This document shows, piece by piece, positions 18,550 through 27,908 of a stretch of DNA of 64,000 nt; position 1 is the stretch's first letter; each line of letters opens with the position of its first letter. Source of the stretch: Larkinella sp. C7 (lineage in GTDB: Bacteria > Bacteroidota > Bacteroidia > Cytophagales > Spirosomataceae); NCBI RefSeq assembly GCF_006149005.1, contig NZ_VBSL01000014.1:62001-126000 (forward strand), in the 5' to 3' direction. Below the pieces are notes generated by a model that was given only the letters and a program-made list of their open reading frames with translations, was not told where the DNA came from and ran no database searches. Made by a program: the position numbers and the translations under genes.

Positions 18550-19473
18550 ATGGATCATTCTGCCCGTTTATCCATTAAAGTGGGTTTGCTACTGGTCTTC
18601 CTCGGGCTGATCCTGATCGCAATAGTATCCAGTTGTGAAAAAACGATCAACATCCAGGTACAGCCTTACAATGGCCCTGTTTCGATCGAATGTATGCTGG
18701 TGTCCGGTGAAGTCCCGATACTGTATCTGAGTCGATCAACAGCTTATTTTTCAGCGCAAACCAACACCCAGGATTTATTCATTCCGGATGCCCGCGTGGT
18801 GATTAGCTCATCAGAAAGTCGCGACACGCTCGCCACGGCCATGGCCCGGGACTCATTTCTGTGCCAGCCGACGTATTTTTATCGGGGCAAACTACCGACC
18901 AGACAGGGATTGACCTATTCGCTCGAAGTGACGTATCAGGGGCAGGTATACCGCGCCCAAACGACCATCACCCAAACGAAACCAACGATTGCCAAGGTAA
19001 AGTACGTTTCGGTTTTTAAGGATCTCTACGGCGAACACGAGGGTGTGGTGGTGGATTTTACCGATACACCGGGTCAGGCCAATGCTTACCGCTTCGAGAT
19101 GCGCCGGACCATTGACAGCAGTGCCAGAAAAACCGAAACTACTTTCAAGAGCGAATGCAACGGGGCCAATCCATTCGGCGTGAGCGAGGTTGGCCGAGCG
19201 ATTTATTTTGATACCGGTAGTGGCGATGGGCGCCCCGTGAGTGTCACGACGGAACCAACCTACACGCATCATAAAGGCTCATTTGGCGTGGTGTATCTGC
19301 AGACGATGGACCCGGCATCAGGCAAGTTCTACGACCAGTTGGACCGTCAAAAACTGGCCACGTTCAATCCCTTTGTCGAACCCGTCTTTCTAACGTCGAA
19401 CATCCCGGGATGCATGGGTGTCTTCGGGCATTTCGTCCGCTCCGAACCGGTTTCGTTCGAATTTCCGGAATAA
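18550..19473 (+). CDS. DUF4249 family lipoprotein (TonB receptor partner)
   Basis: The 307-residue protein starts one base after the TonB receptor stop codon. An N-terminal hydrophobic stretch (LLLVFLGLILIAIVSSCEK) ends in a lipobox Cys. The rest matches the DUF4249 pattern (SIECMLVSGEVPILYLSRS). DUF4249 proteins are usually encoded beside a TonB receptor of this class and are thought to be surface-exposed ligand-handling lipoproteins. The C-terminal region contains three Cys that could form disulfides. Confidence 0.85.
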   Translation: MDHSARLSIKVGLLLVFLGLILIAIVSSCEKTINIQVQPYNGPVSIECMLVSGEVPILYLSRSTAYFSAQTNTQDLFIPDARVVISSSESRDTLATAMARDSFLCQPTYFYRGKLPTRQGLTYSLEVTYQGQVYRAQTTITQTKPTIAKVKYVSVFKDLYGEHEGVVVDFTDTPGQANAYRFEMRRTIDSSARKTETTFKSECNGANPFGVSEVGRAIYFDTGSGDGRPVSVTTEPTYTHHKGSFGVVYLQTMDPASGKFYDQLDRQKLATFNPFVEPVFLTSNIPGCMGVFGHFVRSEPVSFEFPE

Positions 19474-19526
19474 TTATTGGTTGTTCCCCTTCAGTAACCC
19501 CTTAGTGTAAACCAAAAAGCGAAAGT

Positions 19527-19550
19527 GCCGGGTGCTGCCCGGCTACTTTT
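19527..19550 (+). terminator. Rho-independent terminator after TonB/DUF4249 operon
   Basis: A 6-bp GC stem (GCCGGG, loop TGCTG, CCCGGC) is followed by TACTTTTT, 54 bp after the DUF4249 stop codon. Confidence 0.65.
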
Positions 19551-19576
19551 TAGATCTCTTTTTTATCAACTAAAAT

Positions 19577-20710
19577 ATGTCGAATCCCAATTACCATCCC
19601 ATACTACTGATTCTACTAGTTAGTTTGAACAGTTGGGCGCAGTATCCGCAACTCAGCACGTCCCCCGCCAGTCGGGCCAAGCTAACCGAAACCGTCAACC
19701 AGATTTATAATTTTCAGTTTACGAAGGCTGAAGCAACGCTGTCAGAACTCAACCGAACTTACCCCGATCATCCGGTTATTCCACTGCTGCAGGCCGTGAA
19801 CAGCTATTGGCAGTGGTTTCCCGCCCGCACCGACACGCGACTCGAACAACGCATCCGCGACCAATTGAGCAAAGCCGCCAACGATTCGGGGGCCTGGCTG
19901 AACCAGCAAAAACGTCGCAATGCCAAGAACAATCCCGAGGCCCTTTATATCTATTTCTCGGCGGAGGCTTTGCTGGCCAAATTAGACAATTTCGCCCATG
20001 CCAAGCTCGCATCCGTCGGCCATGCTAAAAACGCTTATCCCTATATTCATACCTGCATCGATTTGCAGCAGCAATACCCGGATTTTTTGCTGGTGGCCGG
20101 TTTATATGATTATTACCGGGAAGAATACCCGCAAATCCACCCGTTTTACAAACCGCTGGTGTGGTTTATGAAGCCCGGCGATAAGCAAAGAGGCATTGCG
20201 CAACTGACCTCGGCCTCCCGGCAATCGCTGTTTTCACGGGCCGAAGCCGGGTATTATTTAGCGCACGTTTTGGCTGATTTCGAGCAAAAACCGGCCTTGG
20301 CGATAGCGCCCCTGCAAGACCTGCTGAAAGTGTATCCAGACAATCACTATCTGCGGGCCAAACTAGCCGAAGTAACGTTAAGTGCCAATCGCCCGGCTCA
20401 GGCGCTACCCTATATCAAGGCGTTGCTGGTCGATTCCTTACCCGCATACCGTTTGTTTGGCAAACTTGATCAGGCGCGGTATTGGCTTTTGACCGGCCAT
20501 TTGGCTGAAGCCCAGGTCGGTGCCCTGGCGATATTGGCGGCCAATCCCAAAGACGAAACCCTGCTCGCTTTCGGCAATCAGGTATTGGCTCAGGTTTGCA
20601 AACAACGCGGCCAGAAGGAACAGGCTCGTGCGTATTACCAGAAGGTTATTGATGGATCGGAGTATCCGATCCTGCGTGATGAAGCGGAAGAGTACTTAAA
20701 AAACAACTAA
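19577..20710 (+). CDS. Secreted tetratricopeptide-repeat protein
   Basis: The 377-residue protein has a signal peptide (ending SLNSWAQ) and helical repeats with the TPR spacing (NQIYNFQFTKAEATLSELNR near residue 40; QALPYIKALL near 275; AYYQKVIDGSEYPILRDEAE near the end). TPRs mediate protein-protein contacts; the partner is unknown. It lies 103 bp after the DUF4249 gene and behind a terminator-like hairpin, so it may be a separate unit. Confidence 0.82.
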   Translation: MSNPNYHPILLILLVSLNSWAQYPQLSTSPASRAKLTETVNQIYNFQFTKAEATLSELNRTYPDHPVIPLLQAVNSYWQWFPARTDTRLEQRIRDQLSKAANDSGAWLNQQKRRNAKNNPEALYIYFSAEALLAKLDNFAHAKLASVGHAKNAYPYIHTCIDLQQQYPDFLLVAGLYDYYREEYPQIHPFYKPLVWFMKPGDKQRGIAQLTSASRQSLFSRAEAGYYLAHVLADFEQKPALAIAPLQDLLKVYPDNHYLRAKLAEVTLSANRPAQALPYIKALLVDSLPAYRLFGKLDQARYWLLTGHLAEAQVGALAILAANPKDETLLAFGNQVLAQVCKQRGQKEQARAYYQKVIDGSEYPILRDEAEEYLKNN

Positions 20711-20731
20711 TCCGTATCTACCATAACAAAA

Positions 20732-21615
20732 TTGATCCCGGTATTCCGGTTCGGTTTCACGCTGATGCTGGCGACTGGCTTGCTGTTGATTTCCTGCAAT
20801 AAGTCGGTCAATGAGCCGACCACCCATCGAACCCCAATCCCTTACCCAATTCCATGAATTTCTTTGCCTTGGGCGATTGGAGTGTTTACGACCACTTGCA
20901 TCAGCAGGCCGTAGCCGACCAGATGGAATTGGTCGCGACCGATTTAAATCCAGCTTTTGTGATCATGGCCGGTGATCATTTTTATTCGCGCGGGGTGAGC
21001 AGCCTAACGGACACCCATTGGCAACTCTCCTTTGAAAATGTGTACCGGGGAACCCACCTTCCGGCTTCATTTTATGTCGCCCTGGACAATCACGATTACG
21101 AGAACCCTTGCAACCAGAACTGGATTACGGCAAATAACGCCCCCGCTGGATTGTGCCTGACCGGTATTACTCCCAAGTTCTTTCGTTGAACGGAAAACCG
21201 ATGCTGTGGCTGGGGGTGGACGACACCAATCCGTTTGTGCAGGTTTACCGTCAGGCTCAGGCGACCTATCCCGATATTTTGCAGGATACCGGACGGCAGC
21301 TTCAGTGGATCGACAATGTGCTGGCCCGCTCGACTGAGATATGGAAACTGGTGGTCAGCCATCATCCGCTTTATTCCGTGGGTAAAGACCACGGCGATCA
21401 GGACGAACTGGTTCAATTAGGTCCGCTGTTTCAGAAGTTTGGGTCTCAAATGAATTTATCTGGACATGCTCATACGCTTCAGCATTTGCCACCAGTTGGC
21501 CCAACATACTTAGTTATTTCCGGTGGTGGGGGCGCTTTTTCAGGGCCCTATTGCTGATTCTACCCAAGCGAAATTTGCCTGCGCAATGCGCCAGCAAGCA
21601 AAGCAAACACGCTAA
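20732..21615 (+). pseudogene. Broken metallophosphatase (purple acid phosphatase-like)
   Basis: Pieces in different frames read as one calcineurin-like phosphatase: a signal/lipobox segment (LMLATGLLLISCNKS) in one frame, then MNFFALGDWSVYDH, AGDHFYSRG and VALDNHDYENP, then PDRYYSQVLSLN, VSHHPLYSVGKDHGDQ and NLSGHAHTLQHL in another, and finally PIADSTQAKFACA in a third. The metal-binding motifs GDW, GDH, NH and GHAH remain. At least three frame changes are needed (near 20850, 21130 and 21535), and the usual C-terminus is lost. The upstream in-frame ATA (20723) may be a mutated start. An assembly error could explain one of these changes but hardly all of them. Confidence 0.8.
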
Positions 21616-21662
21616 AGCGGGGGACACATAGATTGGGATTGTTTAACAAAGTTGTGATTCCT

Positions 21663-22400
21663 TCAGCCCCTATACTGATTTTTCTTTTGGATGGATGTGT
21701 ACAGAATCAGTCCCGCCAGGATGCCAAATAAGATGAGCGAAGAGCCTTGTGTGCCAAAGCCCAAACCACCTTGTTCGGTTGATTTCGTCAGTAAATCGCC
21801 AAAGGTTGCCCCAAATGGACGCGTCAACACAAAGGCAATCCAGAACAGAATCACCGACGAGATTTTCGTAAAATAATGCAATAGAATCACCAGGCCAATC
21901 AGGCTACCAATAAGCAGGGCACCCCCGCCAAAACCAAGTCCCGAATCATCGGCCAAAAAATCACCCAGGGCCGTACCAAGCGTGTTTGAGAATAGAATAG
22001 CTGTCCAGTAGAATAGTTCGGGCCGGGTGGTTTTGATATCCGTGACCGACAAGGTTCCTTCCCTTCGGTACCAGACCACCAGAATAATTACCAGTATCGT
22101 GACCAGAATGGCCGAGCCGGTAGCATAGCCCAAGCCGAGTGTCCGATCCATATAGTCTGACATCGTTGTCCCGGCTGTACTGGTGGCCAGAATTACCGCC
22201 CAGTACAAAGCCGGAATATATTGGTTGGTCTTTAACTGGGCAATCAGGGTTAAGGCGAAAATGCCGATTAATAGCAGCGAACTAACCGCATAGCCCACAT
22301 TCAGGGTTTGGGCCAACAGATCTCCCGCCGTCTCGCCCAGGGTAGTGGCGCAAATTTTCATCACCCAGAACAGCAGTGTGATTTCGGGTACTTTCTTCAT
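21663..22400 (-). CDS. DUF347-repeat membrane protein (COG4705 type)
   Basis: The 245-residue protein has four repeats of a two-helix unit, each starting near W(A/V)xKxxxxTxGETxGD (for example WVMKICATTLGETAGDLLA, WAVILATSTAGTTMSDYM, WTAILFSNTLGTALGDFLA, WIAFVLTRPFGATFGDLL). This is the DUF347 repeat, of unknown function. The start overlaps the RND pump stop by 4 bp, so it is the fourth gene of the efflux operon; an accessory role is possible but unproven. Confidence 0.85.
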   Translation of the reverse strand: MKKVPEITLLFWVMKICATTLGETAGDLLAQTLNVGYAVSSLLLIGIFALTLIAQLKTNQYIPALYWAVILATSTAGTTMSDYMDRTLGLGYATGSAILVTILVIILVVWYRREGTLSVTDIKTTRPELFYWTAILFSNTLGTALGDFLADDSGLGFGGGALLIGSLIGLVILLHYFTKISSVILFWIAFVLTRPFGATFGDLLTKSTEQGGLGFGTQGSSLILFGILAGLILYTSIQKKNQYRG

Positions 22401-25400
22401 ATTGATTTTTTTAGACGATTGTGAAATAAGGCCCGCAAGGCCGTTGGAAACACTAACAGCAGTAACGGTAACCCTGCCACAAAACCGCCGATTACCGCCA
22501 CGGCCAGCGGTTGCTGCATTTGGGCTCCCAGCCCGAAACCCAATGCCAGTGGCATTAGGGCCAGTATCGCGCCGATGGCCGTCATCAGCTTAGGGCGCAA
22601 CCGCAGGGCAATCGCATAATTGACTGATGCGTCCACTTCTCCGGTGCGGGCCAGCGTGTGCTCAAACTGATTGACCGTGAAAATAGCATTCTCGGCAATA
22701 ATGCCTACGATCATGATGATGCCCGTGTAGCTGCTTACGTTCAAGGCAATACCCGTCAGGTAAAGTGCCATGATACTGCCCGTAATACCTAGAAGTGACA
22801 GAACGAGCACCAGCACCGAGAGCCACCAGTCTTTGAAGAGAAACATCAGTACGGCCAATACCAACAGGGAGGCCAACGTCAGAATCAGTAGTAGTTCGCT
22901 AAAGGATTGCTGTTGCTCGGCATAGGCTCCGCCATACCCAATAGTGTAGCCTTGGGGCAGGGGCATTTTCTGAGCCAGTTTGGTTTGTATTTCGGCAATG
23001 GCACTGCCCAAATCACGCCCGTCCAGCCGGGCCGTCAGGACTACTGTGGACTTAAGGTCCTCCCGACGCTGTTCCAGTTCCCCACCGATTACACTCACCC
23101 GGCAGAAAAACGACAAGGGCCTTGTGGTACCATCCGGCAGAAAAATTAGCACGTTGCGCAGCTGATCCAGATCATTCTGGTCGAAATCGGCAAACCGAAG
23201 CACCATCCGGCGCATCTGTTCGCCGTCCTGAAACGAACCCACCTGAATGCCGGCCGTCAGAGCCGCCTGAGCTGGCGAAGGTACGGGCTGGGCCGCGTTG
23301 GGCCCCAGTGCAACGCCCCCCATATAAGCGGTTAATTGCAGTTGAAAATCGGTTAACCCTATTTTATATTGACTCAGTTTGGTCTGGTTCGGCTCAAAAA
23401 CCAGGGACGGCCCGGCTTCAATCAGGCCATCATTCACATCGACTACGCCCGGTACGGTTTCCAGAATCCCGGCCGCTTGTCGCGACAAATTCTGCAGCAA
23501 GGCGTAATTGTCGCCAAACAGCTTGATTTCAATGGGTTGGGGAGTACTCATCAGATCGCCCAGCAAATCTGCGATACGTTGCCCAAAGGAAATATCCAGC
23601 ACGGGTTGCGAGGCACTGATGCGGGTTCGCAGCTCGTCAATCACCTCGACGGTAGATTTGGTGCGGTTGGTTTTCAGTTGAATCGAGTAATCCCCAAAGT
23701 TGGCGGGTACGCCCCGAAAGGCCATGCGGATGCCCGTCCGCCGCGAATACGTTGCTACATCGGGATGCGCGACGATGATTTTTTCGGCTTCGCGCAAAAT
23801 GCGGTCTGTTTCGGCAATGGCCGTACCGGGGGGTGTGAAGTAGTCGAGTACGATTGTCCCCTCGTCTAAATCGGGTAAGAAACCCGTTTCCAGGCGATCG
23901 TAGGAAAACCATGCACCCAGCCCCAATAAAGCCACAAATACCAGCGATACCAGCGGCCGGCTAAACTGATTGGTTAGCCAGCGCAATTTGCGGACATTAG
24001 CCGCTTCATCGACGGCCTGCGCATTTTTGGCCGAACGCGGCCCCAGTGGTTTAAACCCAATCAACAAATGCAATACGGGCAGCAGCAGCCAGGTGACCAG
24101 AAAGGAGCAGATCATCGTAATCTGCATCGTATCGGATAGCTCCCTAAAGAAACTACCCGCCAGCCCGCTCATCAGCCGGAAGGGGAAGTGAATCACAATC
24201 GTGCTCAGCGACGAGCCGACCATTGCCGGAAACAGGTTATGAATCGCTTCCTGCACCACGACAAACCGGTTCTTTTCGGGCTCCTCCTCATGAACGCGGT
24301 AAATTTGCTCAATAATGACAATGGCGTCGTCGATAATCAACCCGATGGATGCGGCAATGGCACCCAGCGACATGATGTTGATAGTAATGCCTATTACATA
24401 GAGCACTAAAATCGTAAACGCCAGGGTAACAGGGATTGTCAGCAGTACGACCGTAGAGGCCCGCCAGGAACGCAAAAACACGATCATAACTAGAATGGCC
24501 AGCAACAGCCCTTCATAAATGGTTTTTTCCACGCTGTGGATACTGTCGCCCACGAAAGCGGACTGGTTGTAGTAGGGTTTGAGCCGCATCCCTTTGGGCA
24601 GCACCCTGTTGATTTCGACAGCTTTCGCTTCAGCGTTTTTGGCGAAATCAATCAGGTTTACGCCCGGCTGTTTCACCAAATCGATCTGTACGGCATCCTG
24701 GCCGTTGGCGTTGATAACCAAAAACTCCTGCTGCTGTTCCTGCACCTCGACACGGGCTACTTCCCCCAGGTGAACCACCCGTATGCCATCGTTTTTGACG
24801 ATCAGGTCCCGCAGGGCATCGACATCCAGTACCCTAGTATCGGTCAGGGTCAGGTAGAGCCGCCGGTAATCGGCCACGTAGCCGTTGGAGAGTACGTTGT
24901 TACTCGCGTTAATGGCCGTCATCAGCGCCGAGATGGACAAATTAACCGAAGCCAGTTTGACCGCATTCGGTAGCACCACAATTTCTTTGGCTTTTCCACC
25001 CCGCACGACTACGTTAGAAATTCCCGCTACTTGCGAAAAAATGGGTCTGACCAGCATATTCGCCCGGTCGCGCAGCGCCACCAGACCGTGGCGCCCGCCC
25101 GCAGACCGGTCATTTTCCAACGTGTACCCGTAGACAGGAAACAGCGACTGGTTCATGGCCTCGATGGATAGATTCACGCCCGGCGGCAGGAAGTTGCGAA
25201 TCTCGTTGATGCGGCTTTCGACCTGGGTTTTCTGAGTATAGATGTTTTGGCCCCACTCAAAAAACACATCAATGGTGCAGTTGCCCCGGCTGGTACTGCT
25301 CTTGACCACCGTTACCCCGTTAACTTTCTTAACGGCACTTTCGAGCGGCTTGGTGACGGTAATCATCATCCGGTCGCTGGGCTGTTGGCCATTATCGGCG

Positions 25401-25603
25401 ATGATGGAGATGCGTGGGAATAGCACTTCGGGAAACAGGTTGGTCTGCATCCGGGTGAAGGCAAAGACCCCCGCCAGGAGCAGCAATACCCCCGTAAACA
25501 GAATCGGGCGGCTAAAAATCTCGAAGTAGGACCGGCGGGGTGGATTCGGCTCATCAGGCCGACTGACCGGAGCCGATACAGAGTGTGGCGGCTGGTCGAT
25601 CAT
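22397..25603 (-). CDS. RND-family efflux pump, inner-membrane permease
   Basis: The 1068-residue protein has the ACR_tran layout: TM1 near residues 30-50, large periplasmic loops, a mid-membrane block with the proton-relay motif GLIIDDAIVIIEQIY, and a second half ending FPTALRALFHNRLKK. It exchanges protons for drugs, metals or lipids. The tripartite partners lie directly upstream in the same transcript. The position under two-component system 2, with a direct-repeat box before the operon, suggests induction by envelope stress or toxic compounds. The substrate cannot be read from sequence. Confidence 0.93.
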   Translation of the reverse strand: MIDQPPHSVSAPVSRPDEPNPPRRSYFEIFSRPILFTGVLLLLAGVFAFTRMQTNLFPEVLFPRISIIADNGQQPSDRMMITVTKPLESAVKKVNGVTVVKSSTSRGNCTIDVFFEWGQNIYTQKTQVESRINEIRNFLPPGVNLSIEAMNQSLFPVYGYTLENDRSAGGRHGLVALRDRANMLVRPIFSQVAGISNVVVRGGKAKEIVVLPNAVKLASVNLSISALMTAINASNNVLSNGYVADYRRLYLTLTDTRVLDVDALRDLIVKNDGIRVVHLGEVARVEVQEQQQEFLVINANGQDAVQIDLVKQPGVNLIDFAKNAEAKAVEINRVLPKGMRLKPYYNQSAFVGDSIHSVEKTIYEGLLLAILVMIVFLRSWRASTVVLLTIPVTLAFTILVLYVIGITINIMSLGAIAASIGLIIDDAIVIIEQIYRVHEEEPEKNRFVVVQEAIHNLFPAMVGSSLSTIVIHFPFRLMSGLAGSFFRELSDTMQITMICSFLVTWLLLPVLHLLIGFKPLGPRSAKNAQAVDEAANVRKLRWLTNQFSRPLVSLVFVALLGLGAWFSYDRLETGFLPDLDEGTIVLDYFTPPGTAIAETDRILREAEKIIVAHPDVATYSRRTGIRMAFRGVPANFGDYSIQLKTNRTKSTVEVIDELRTRISASQPVLDISFGQRIADLLGDLMSTPQPIEIKLFGDNYALLQNLSRQAAGILETVPGVVDVNDGLIEAGPSLVFEPNQTKLSQYKIGLTDFQLQLTAYMGGVALGPNAAQPVPSPAQAALTAGIQVGSFQDGEQMRRMVLRFADFDQNDLDQLRNVLIFLPDGTTRPLSFFCRVSVIGGELEQRREDLKSTVVLTARLDGRDLGSAIAEIQTKLAQKMPLPQGYTIGYGGAYAEQQQSFSELLLILTLASLLVLAVLMFLFKDWWLSVLVLVLSLLGITGSIMALYLTGIALNVSSYTGIIMIVGIIAENAIFTVNQFEHTLARTGEVDASVNYAIALRLRPKLMTAIGAILALMPLALGFGLGAQMQQPLAVAVIGGFVAGLPLLLLVFPTALRALFHNRLKKSI

Positions 25604-26535
25604 GGTTTCCGGGGATTTACCTGCACCCGGGCCGTGTCGGGCAGGCCGTAATTGCCCTCAATAATAATGCGGTCGCTAGTCCCGAAAATGGGCGAGCGAA
25701 CCTCGACCGTCGAGGGGGTGCGCTCACCGAGTTGCACCGGTACTTTCACGGCGGTGCTATCATTGACTAAACGCATCACCCAGAACTCCCGCAACATTTC
25801 ATCGGTCAGTATGGCCGTTTTGGGCAACAGTTGCGCATGGGCGTTGGCCTGGCTGGTCACATCTACCTGAACCGTTAGGTTTTCGGGTAACGGCACGGGC
25901 TGGGTTATCCGGGCCAGTACGCTCTGGGTCTGGGCCAGTGCGTTGACCGTTGTCAGGGGCGTAGTGAAAATGGCCGTGAGCGTTCGCCCATCGGGCAACC
26001 GAACCCGGCAGCTTCGACCGGGTCGGGCCAGTGCCTGATATTCATACGGGACGTTGACCTGAACGGCCAGCGCATTGTCTTCCGCGATGGTGCACAGTTG
26101 GGTGCCTTCCAGCACGTAGTCGCCGGTTTGCTGTTTATCAAACGTAGTGATCAATCCACCCGAAGAAGCTTGTACCGTTACCCGGCCAATAAGGGCGGAA
26201 TCCCCCGCAATGGCTAAGGTACCTAAGGCCCGGCGTTCTTTGGTTTCGAGTTCATAGAGCGGTTGCCCAGTCTGCACCCGTGCCCCCAAACTTACGTAGA
26301 CCTTCGTAATAAAGGCCGCAACCGGCGCAGTAACCGCGTTTCGGCGGAGGTACAACGTGGTGCCAAACAGGGTCAGGCTGTTGCTAATACCCCCGTGTCC
26401 CACGGTTTGCACCACGACAGGCGTGCGGGCAATGATCTGCACGGGGGCTGAATCGTTGCTCTCCGAAGAGCCGCAGGCCGACAGCCCCAGTAGCAGAGCG
26501 ATCCACCCGCTACCAGTTATAATAGTTGTACGCAT
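25600..26535 (-). CDS. RND efflux periplasmic adaptor (HlyD/MFP family) lipoprotein
   Basis: The 311-residue protein has a lipobox (LLGLSACGSS) and the adaptor layout: a barrel-sandwich hybrid/lipoyl half (TAPVAAFITKVYVSLGARVQ, GQPLYELETKE), a short hairpin and a beta-barrel domain. It links the permease to the outer-membrane channel. It overlaps the permease by 4 bp and the TolC gene by 26 bp, which supports translational coupling. Confidence 0.9.
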   Translation of the reverse strand: MRTTIITGSGWIALLLGLSACGSSESNDSAPVQIIARTPVVVQTVGHGGISNSLTLFGTTLYLRRNAVTAPVAAFITKVYVSLGARVQTGQPLYELETKERRALGTLAIAGDSALIGRVTVQASSGGLITTFDKQQTGDYVLEGTQLCTIAEDNALAVQVNVPYEYQALARPGRSCRVRLPDGRTLTAIFTTPLTTVNALAQTQSVLARITQPVPLPENLTVQVDVTSQANAHAQLLPKTAILTDEMLREFWVMRLVNDSTAVKVPVQLGERTPSTVEVRSPIFGTSDRIIIEGNYGLPDTARVQVNPRKP

Positions 26536-27847
26536 TGATGAGTAGTTGACGGTTGGATTGCAGCAGCAGCATGTCCCGCCGGACGGCCACCATATTTTTA
26601 AGCACGGTGATGTAGTTGATGATGGAGAGTTGACCCTGTAGTAATTCCCGGCGGTAGGACGATAAAACGCTTTCGTATCCAGTCAGCTGCTGACGGAAGA
26701 CCGTTAATCGTTCGGCCAACCCGCTTAGTTCACCCAACAGCCGTTCCCGGCGTACCCGGTTTTGCGTGTCAATGAACTGACGGTAGTTACCGAAACTTTG
26801 CTGCAGAATAGCCGTCCGCTGACTGTTCAACCGTTTCTGGTGACCATCATAAAGTGTCCAGACCAGCGATACCCCCGCGCTGAACCCCAGTCGGCGGGGT
26901 AAATCGGGCAAGTACGATGTATTGAGCCCGCCATTGGCAATAAAATTCCACTGGGGCTTATAGCGGAGTTCGAAAATTGTTTGCTGAGCCAACAGGGCTA
27001 AACTATCCAGGGCATACCGACGGGTGAATCCTGATTCCAGTGGGCCAATATCAGCCGCTAGGGTTAACTGTAATGGAGCCAGATCGACCAGGGTTGTATC
27101 GGCCAGGCCACTCAGCGCATTCAGCTCCAGAATATCGCGCCGGTAGGCTGTCTGGTAACCCACTCGTAGGTTGTGCTGGGTTTGGGTTTCAATATCCACC
27201 AGCGTCAAATCGGATTGTTTTAACAAACTCGATTCGACAAATTTTTGCACGATGCCCCGTTGTTCATTCAACAGCCGGAGTAAACTATCCGTGTATTGAA
27301 CCTGTAAACGATCCTGTAAACACAGGATGTACTGGTCGGTCACGATACGCTCCACATCGTGCTGCCCCAGACCAATGACGGTCTGCCCAATCTGCGAGGC
27401 TAACACAAAGGGTTCGGCAAAGGCTTTCGCTCGAAATAGATTGGAAATGGGCTGAGTAACATTGACCAATCCCTGATAGAGCCCCCCGTTGGAAACGGCC
27501 AGGTCATACCCATAATAGCGACTGGCCCCTTTCGAGTTAAGCTCGGGCCGTACGCCCCCATTATCCGTGGAGAAAATAGGCGCAAACTGCACTGCCCCCG
27601 TTACCTGCACCAGCGGTTTGGTATATAAGGCCTGTAACCGCTTTGCTTCGAGGGCGTTGCCCAGAAGCTGATTCTGGTTGTCGCGAATAAGCGGGCTGCT
27701 CTGGCGGGCGTTTTCGAGGTAGAAGGACAACGCCTTTTGTGCTGGCCGGGGTGAATCGGCAATTGGCGGTTGGGCCAATCCGGACACTTGCGTCATCAGC
27801 CCCACCAACCCAGTCCAGCAACCGAACCCGGCCGATACGAATCTCAT
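26510..27847 (-). CDS. TolC-family outer-membrane efflux channel
   Basis: The 445-residue protein has a signal-like N-terminus and the alpha-helical OEP repeats expected of TolC relatives (for example DRLQVQYTDSLLRLLNEQRG and TETQ-like coiled coils near VDIETQTQHNLRVGYQTAYR). It is the first gene of the efflux operon and its start lies 45 bp downstream of a direct-repeat box (27892-27908). It supplies the exit duct for the RND pump. Confidence 0.88.
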   Translation of the reverse strand: MRFVSAGFGCWTGLVGLMTQVSGLAQPPIADSPRPAQKALSFYLENARQSSPLIRDNQNQLLGNALEAKRLQALYTKPLVQVTGAVQFAPIFSTDNGGVRPELNSKGASRYYGYDLAVSNGGLYQGLVNVTQPISNLFRAKAFAEPFVLASQIGQTVIGLGQHDVERIVTDQYILCLQDRLQVQYTDSLLRLLNEQRGIVQKFVESSLLKQSDLTLVDIETQTQHNLRVGYQTAYRRDILELNALSGLADTTLVDLAPLQLTLAADIGPLESGFTRRYALDSLALLAQQTIFELRYKPQWNFIANGGLNTSYLPDLPRRLGFSAGVSLVWTLYDGHQKRLNSQRTAILQQSFGNYRQFIDTQNRVRRERLLGELSGLAERLTVFRQQLTGYESVLSSYRRELLQGQLSIINYITVLKNMVAVRRDMLLLQSNRQLLINAYNYYNW

Positions 27848-27891
27848 AAGCTATATACGTGAATAAACATAAGGCAAGCTAGGGGGCAATC

Positions 27892-27908
27892 CTGGAGATA
27901 ATCTGGAG
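27892..27908 (-). promoter_or_regulatory. Direct-repeat regulator box, CTCCAG type (upstream of RND operon)
   Basis: On the + strand CTGGAG occurs at 27892-27897 and 27903-27908 (period 11). It faces the TolC gene 45 bp before the start codon and lies directly after the HK2 stop. The flavour CTCCAG is shared with the other boxes around system 2. Confidence 0.6.

Noticed and set aside
22907-25529. Several plus-strand frames of 60-166 residues opposite the RND permease
   Set aside because: Shadows caused by high-GC codon use; no signal or family.
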